A stretch of DNA of 64,000 nt. It comes from Candidatus Peribacteria bacterium RIFOXYB1_FULL_54_35. GTDB lineage: Bacteria; Patescibacteriota; Gracilibacteria; Peribacterales; Peribacteraceae. Position 1 is the stretch's first letter, and every line of letters begins with the position of its first letter. Positions 62,114-64,000 of this stretch are shown in pieces. The stretch is taken from positions 210,585 to 274,584 of the forward strand of contig MFYJ01000007.1 of assembly GCA_001787755.1 (NCBI GenBank), written 5' to 3'. Position numbers and translations under genes: made by a program. Under the pieces are notes generated by a model that saw only the letters and a list, made by a program, of their open reading frames with translations, was not told where the DNA came from and made no database searches.

Positions 62114-63862
62114 TCACCTCTTCACAAATGCTTCCAGCTGCGGAACCAGACGGTCTTTCACATACGTGATGAAGCGTCCCTTTGCCTCCTGCGCATCGGG
62201 AATATTGGGCGGATCGTACCTCACGACGATCTCCGGGATCAGGCGCGCCCCTTCTTTCCGGACTGCCGTCTTCCCGCCGCGGATCTTCCCCGGGATGTGC
62301 ATGGCGCTCACGGTGCTGCCGATGAGGTTCTCAAGCTTGCCACATACGGCTTCCACCGCTCCTGCGTAATCTTCCTGGTCCACCTCAATGCCGAAGGCGT
62401 CCCGGGCGAACCGGCAGAAGCGCCGTTGCCTCTTCCCTTCTTCAATTTCTTCTGCTGAGGGTTCCCGTGCGGGTGGTTCAGGATCGGGATCATCCGGAGG
62501 ATCTTGCTCCGCATCTTCAGGCGGATCTTCCGGTGTGTCCTGCTCCATATCTTCGGGTGGGTCTTCCGATGTTCTCTGCACACTAGGATCGGTTTCGGCG
62601 GAGGGGGCATCCCCCGGAGCATCGAAGGAAGGCACATGAGATGCTAACTGTGCTGTATCTGTGCCGGCAGTTGCCCAGTCATCTCTGCTTGAATCTGCTG
62701 GCAGTGGAGGAGCTGCACCGGCTGTTCCCGGAACATCGTGCGGAGATCCGGTGTGTGCTGTTGCATCGTCCGCAGGGGGCGGAGTGTCGGGATGGTGTTC
62801 TGTTGCATTGGCAAGTGTGTTTGCGAGCAGACCCGCGAGGAATTCCCCATCGGGCTTCTCGGGGATCACCATGTTCCCTGCCTCGTTGCAGCGCTGCATG
62901 GCTGCGCGCACGTAGGGTTCCGCCCATGTCCAGAAGTCTTCGCCGTGCTCCAGAGGATCGAAGAGGACGGCGAGCCCTTTGAGCGATCTGTACCCCGCTG
63001 TCTGCAGGTCTTCGTTCTCCAGCGTTCCCACGGTACCAGACATGCCTGCGGCAATACCCCTCATCTTTTCGGTGTGTGTGTTGATGATGGCGCCCTGGCG
63101 ATGGAACGTGCTCTGGCCCCAGAGCCCGTGACGGCGTGTCCACTGTGCGAGTCTCGCGTTCCTTTCCAGTCTCTCAGGATCCGCAGGGCGCGCCCTTAGC
63201 GCGGTGGGCTGGGTCTTCGGCAGCGCAGCTTCTGCGAGGAGTGCCTGGAGCTCATCCCCGCATATTCTGTCGGGGATGACGCAGTGTCCGGATGCGAGGC
63301 AGTGCCGCGCGGCGCCCCGCAGGTAGGGTTCGGCGTACACGCGGAAGACTGTGCCATGGTCCTGCGGGTCGAACGCCCTCGCGAGTCCCTTGAGCACCCT
63401 GTACGCGGTGTTGTTCCTCGTCTCCCTCGTCAGCCTGTCATGGCCCTGTGATTGTTCCGCAACTTCTGCGTCTATCACATCCTCCGCCCACGTGCGGTTG
63501 TTGCTGATCATTCTCCCCTGCACGTCAAACGGGATGGATGCATCGTACTGTGTGCCCTTCGCCCATGCGAGGAGCCGGCAGTCGCGTCCGTCGGGTTTCT
63601 GCGCATCCTGCTCAGGAGGATCCATCTGCCTCTCCGGTACGTCCGTGAGAGCTTTCCCCACGGCACCGCGGAGTCCCTCTGCATGGAACCGGATGTTCCC
63701 TGCCTTGGTCTCCTCCGCGAGTTGTGTGATTTCGGGCATCATGCCATCGAGCTTGCGGAGTGCCTGAATTGCAGACTCGTCAGTGGTTTCGGGAGTTGCG
63801 GCGGGAGAGTCCGTTTGCCGCCCGTGTGGCTCGCCTGTTTCATCTGTCGCTGTTTCAATCAT
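62114..63862 (-). CDS. Hypothetical protein with two similar domains and an acidic/proline-rich linker
   Basis: Repeated YR(V/S)LKGLA..FDP..HG..F..(Y/W)AEPY(L/V)R.A..(H/R)C...G..VIP segments; EDPPEDMEQDTPEDPPEDAEQDPPDD linker. Confidence 0.65.
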   Translation of the reverse strand: MIETATDETGEPHGRQTDSPAATPETTDESAIQALRKLDGMMPEITQLAEETKAGNIRFHAEGLRGAVGKALTDVPERQMDPPEQDAQKPDGRDCRLLAWAKGTQYDASIPFDVQGRMISNNRTWAEDVIDAEVAEQSQGHDRLTRETRNNTAYRVLKGLARAFDPQDHGTVFRVYAEPYLRGAARHCLASGHCVIPDRICGDELQALLAEAALPKTQPTALRARPADPERLERNARLAQWTRRHGLWGQSTFHRQGAIINTHTEKMRGIAAGMSGTVGTLENEDLQTAGYRSLKGLAVLFDPLEHGEDFWTWAEPYVRAAMQRCNEAGNMVIPEKPDGEFLAGLLANTLANATEHHPDTPPPADDATAHTGSPHDVPGTAGAAPPLPADSSRDDWATAGTDTAQLASHVPSFDAPGDAPSAETDPSVQRTSEDPPEDMEQDTPEDPPEDAEQDPPDDPDPEPPAREPSAEEIEEGKRQRRFCRFARDAFGIEVDQEDYAGAVEAVCGKLENLIGSTVSAMHIPGKIRGGKTAVRKEGARLIPEIVVRYDPPNIPDAQEAKGRFITYVKDRLVPQLEAFVKR

Positions 63863-64000
63863 TGGAGTGCTCGTGGATACTGTGAATGGTGCGCGGGCGT
63901 CTTGTGCGCAAGGGGCGGATTCTTCTCTTCTACCTGCGGGGAGTCAAGGGAGAAGGACGGGGAGTGTCCCTGCCATTCTTCATTTCGGGGAGTGTGCGCT

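Noticed and set aside
1-64000. TGA-recoding (Gracilibacteria/SR1-type code)
   Set aside because: acyP, nusG, tgt and others end naturally at TGA, so the standard bacterial code applies.

Overview
The window looks like a bacterial chromosome segment that uses the standard code: TGA is a genuine stop, for example for acyP and nusG. The lineage may be Candidate Phyla Radiation/Peregrinibacteria-like, but that is inferred from gene content only. The GC-rich backbone carries ordinary housekeeping genes: partial purL, murJ, acyP, nusG, secE, lepB, pth, tRNA-Gln(UUG), rplU, tgt, clpP, miaA, tsaE, an MraY/WecA-like transferase, pgk, xer, an RpoD-like sigma factor, an SDR and xylA. AT-richer accessory patches lie at about 6.2-7.4, 24.7-26.9 and 46.9-50.4 kb. 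A 17-kb gene encodes a 5648-aa repeat-built surface protein with DGxDNDGDG, DUF11-like and prealbumin-like repeats and a C-terminal LPQTG-TM-RR. The most unusual signals are: (1) at least 13 intergenic inverted repeats whose arms are degenerate short tandem words (TTAGGG, GTAGTT, TAGCGG, CGTATG, CTCGTT...), often around a shared AAATCCAAA-type core and often supplying the stop codons of flanking genes; (2) a near-perfect dif-like site nested in a 73-bp palindrome just upstream of a lone xer gene; (3) decayed copies of HNH and SEC-C gene ends; (4) a 21-bp copy of the tRNA-Gln 3' end about 1.1 kb from the tRNA; (5) an unlisted 45-aa cysteine-rich ORF; and (6) TsaE-HD and alpha/beta-hydrolase-M23 fusions. 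All calls come from reading the sequence and the supplied translations. No database search was run.
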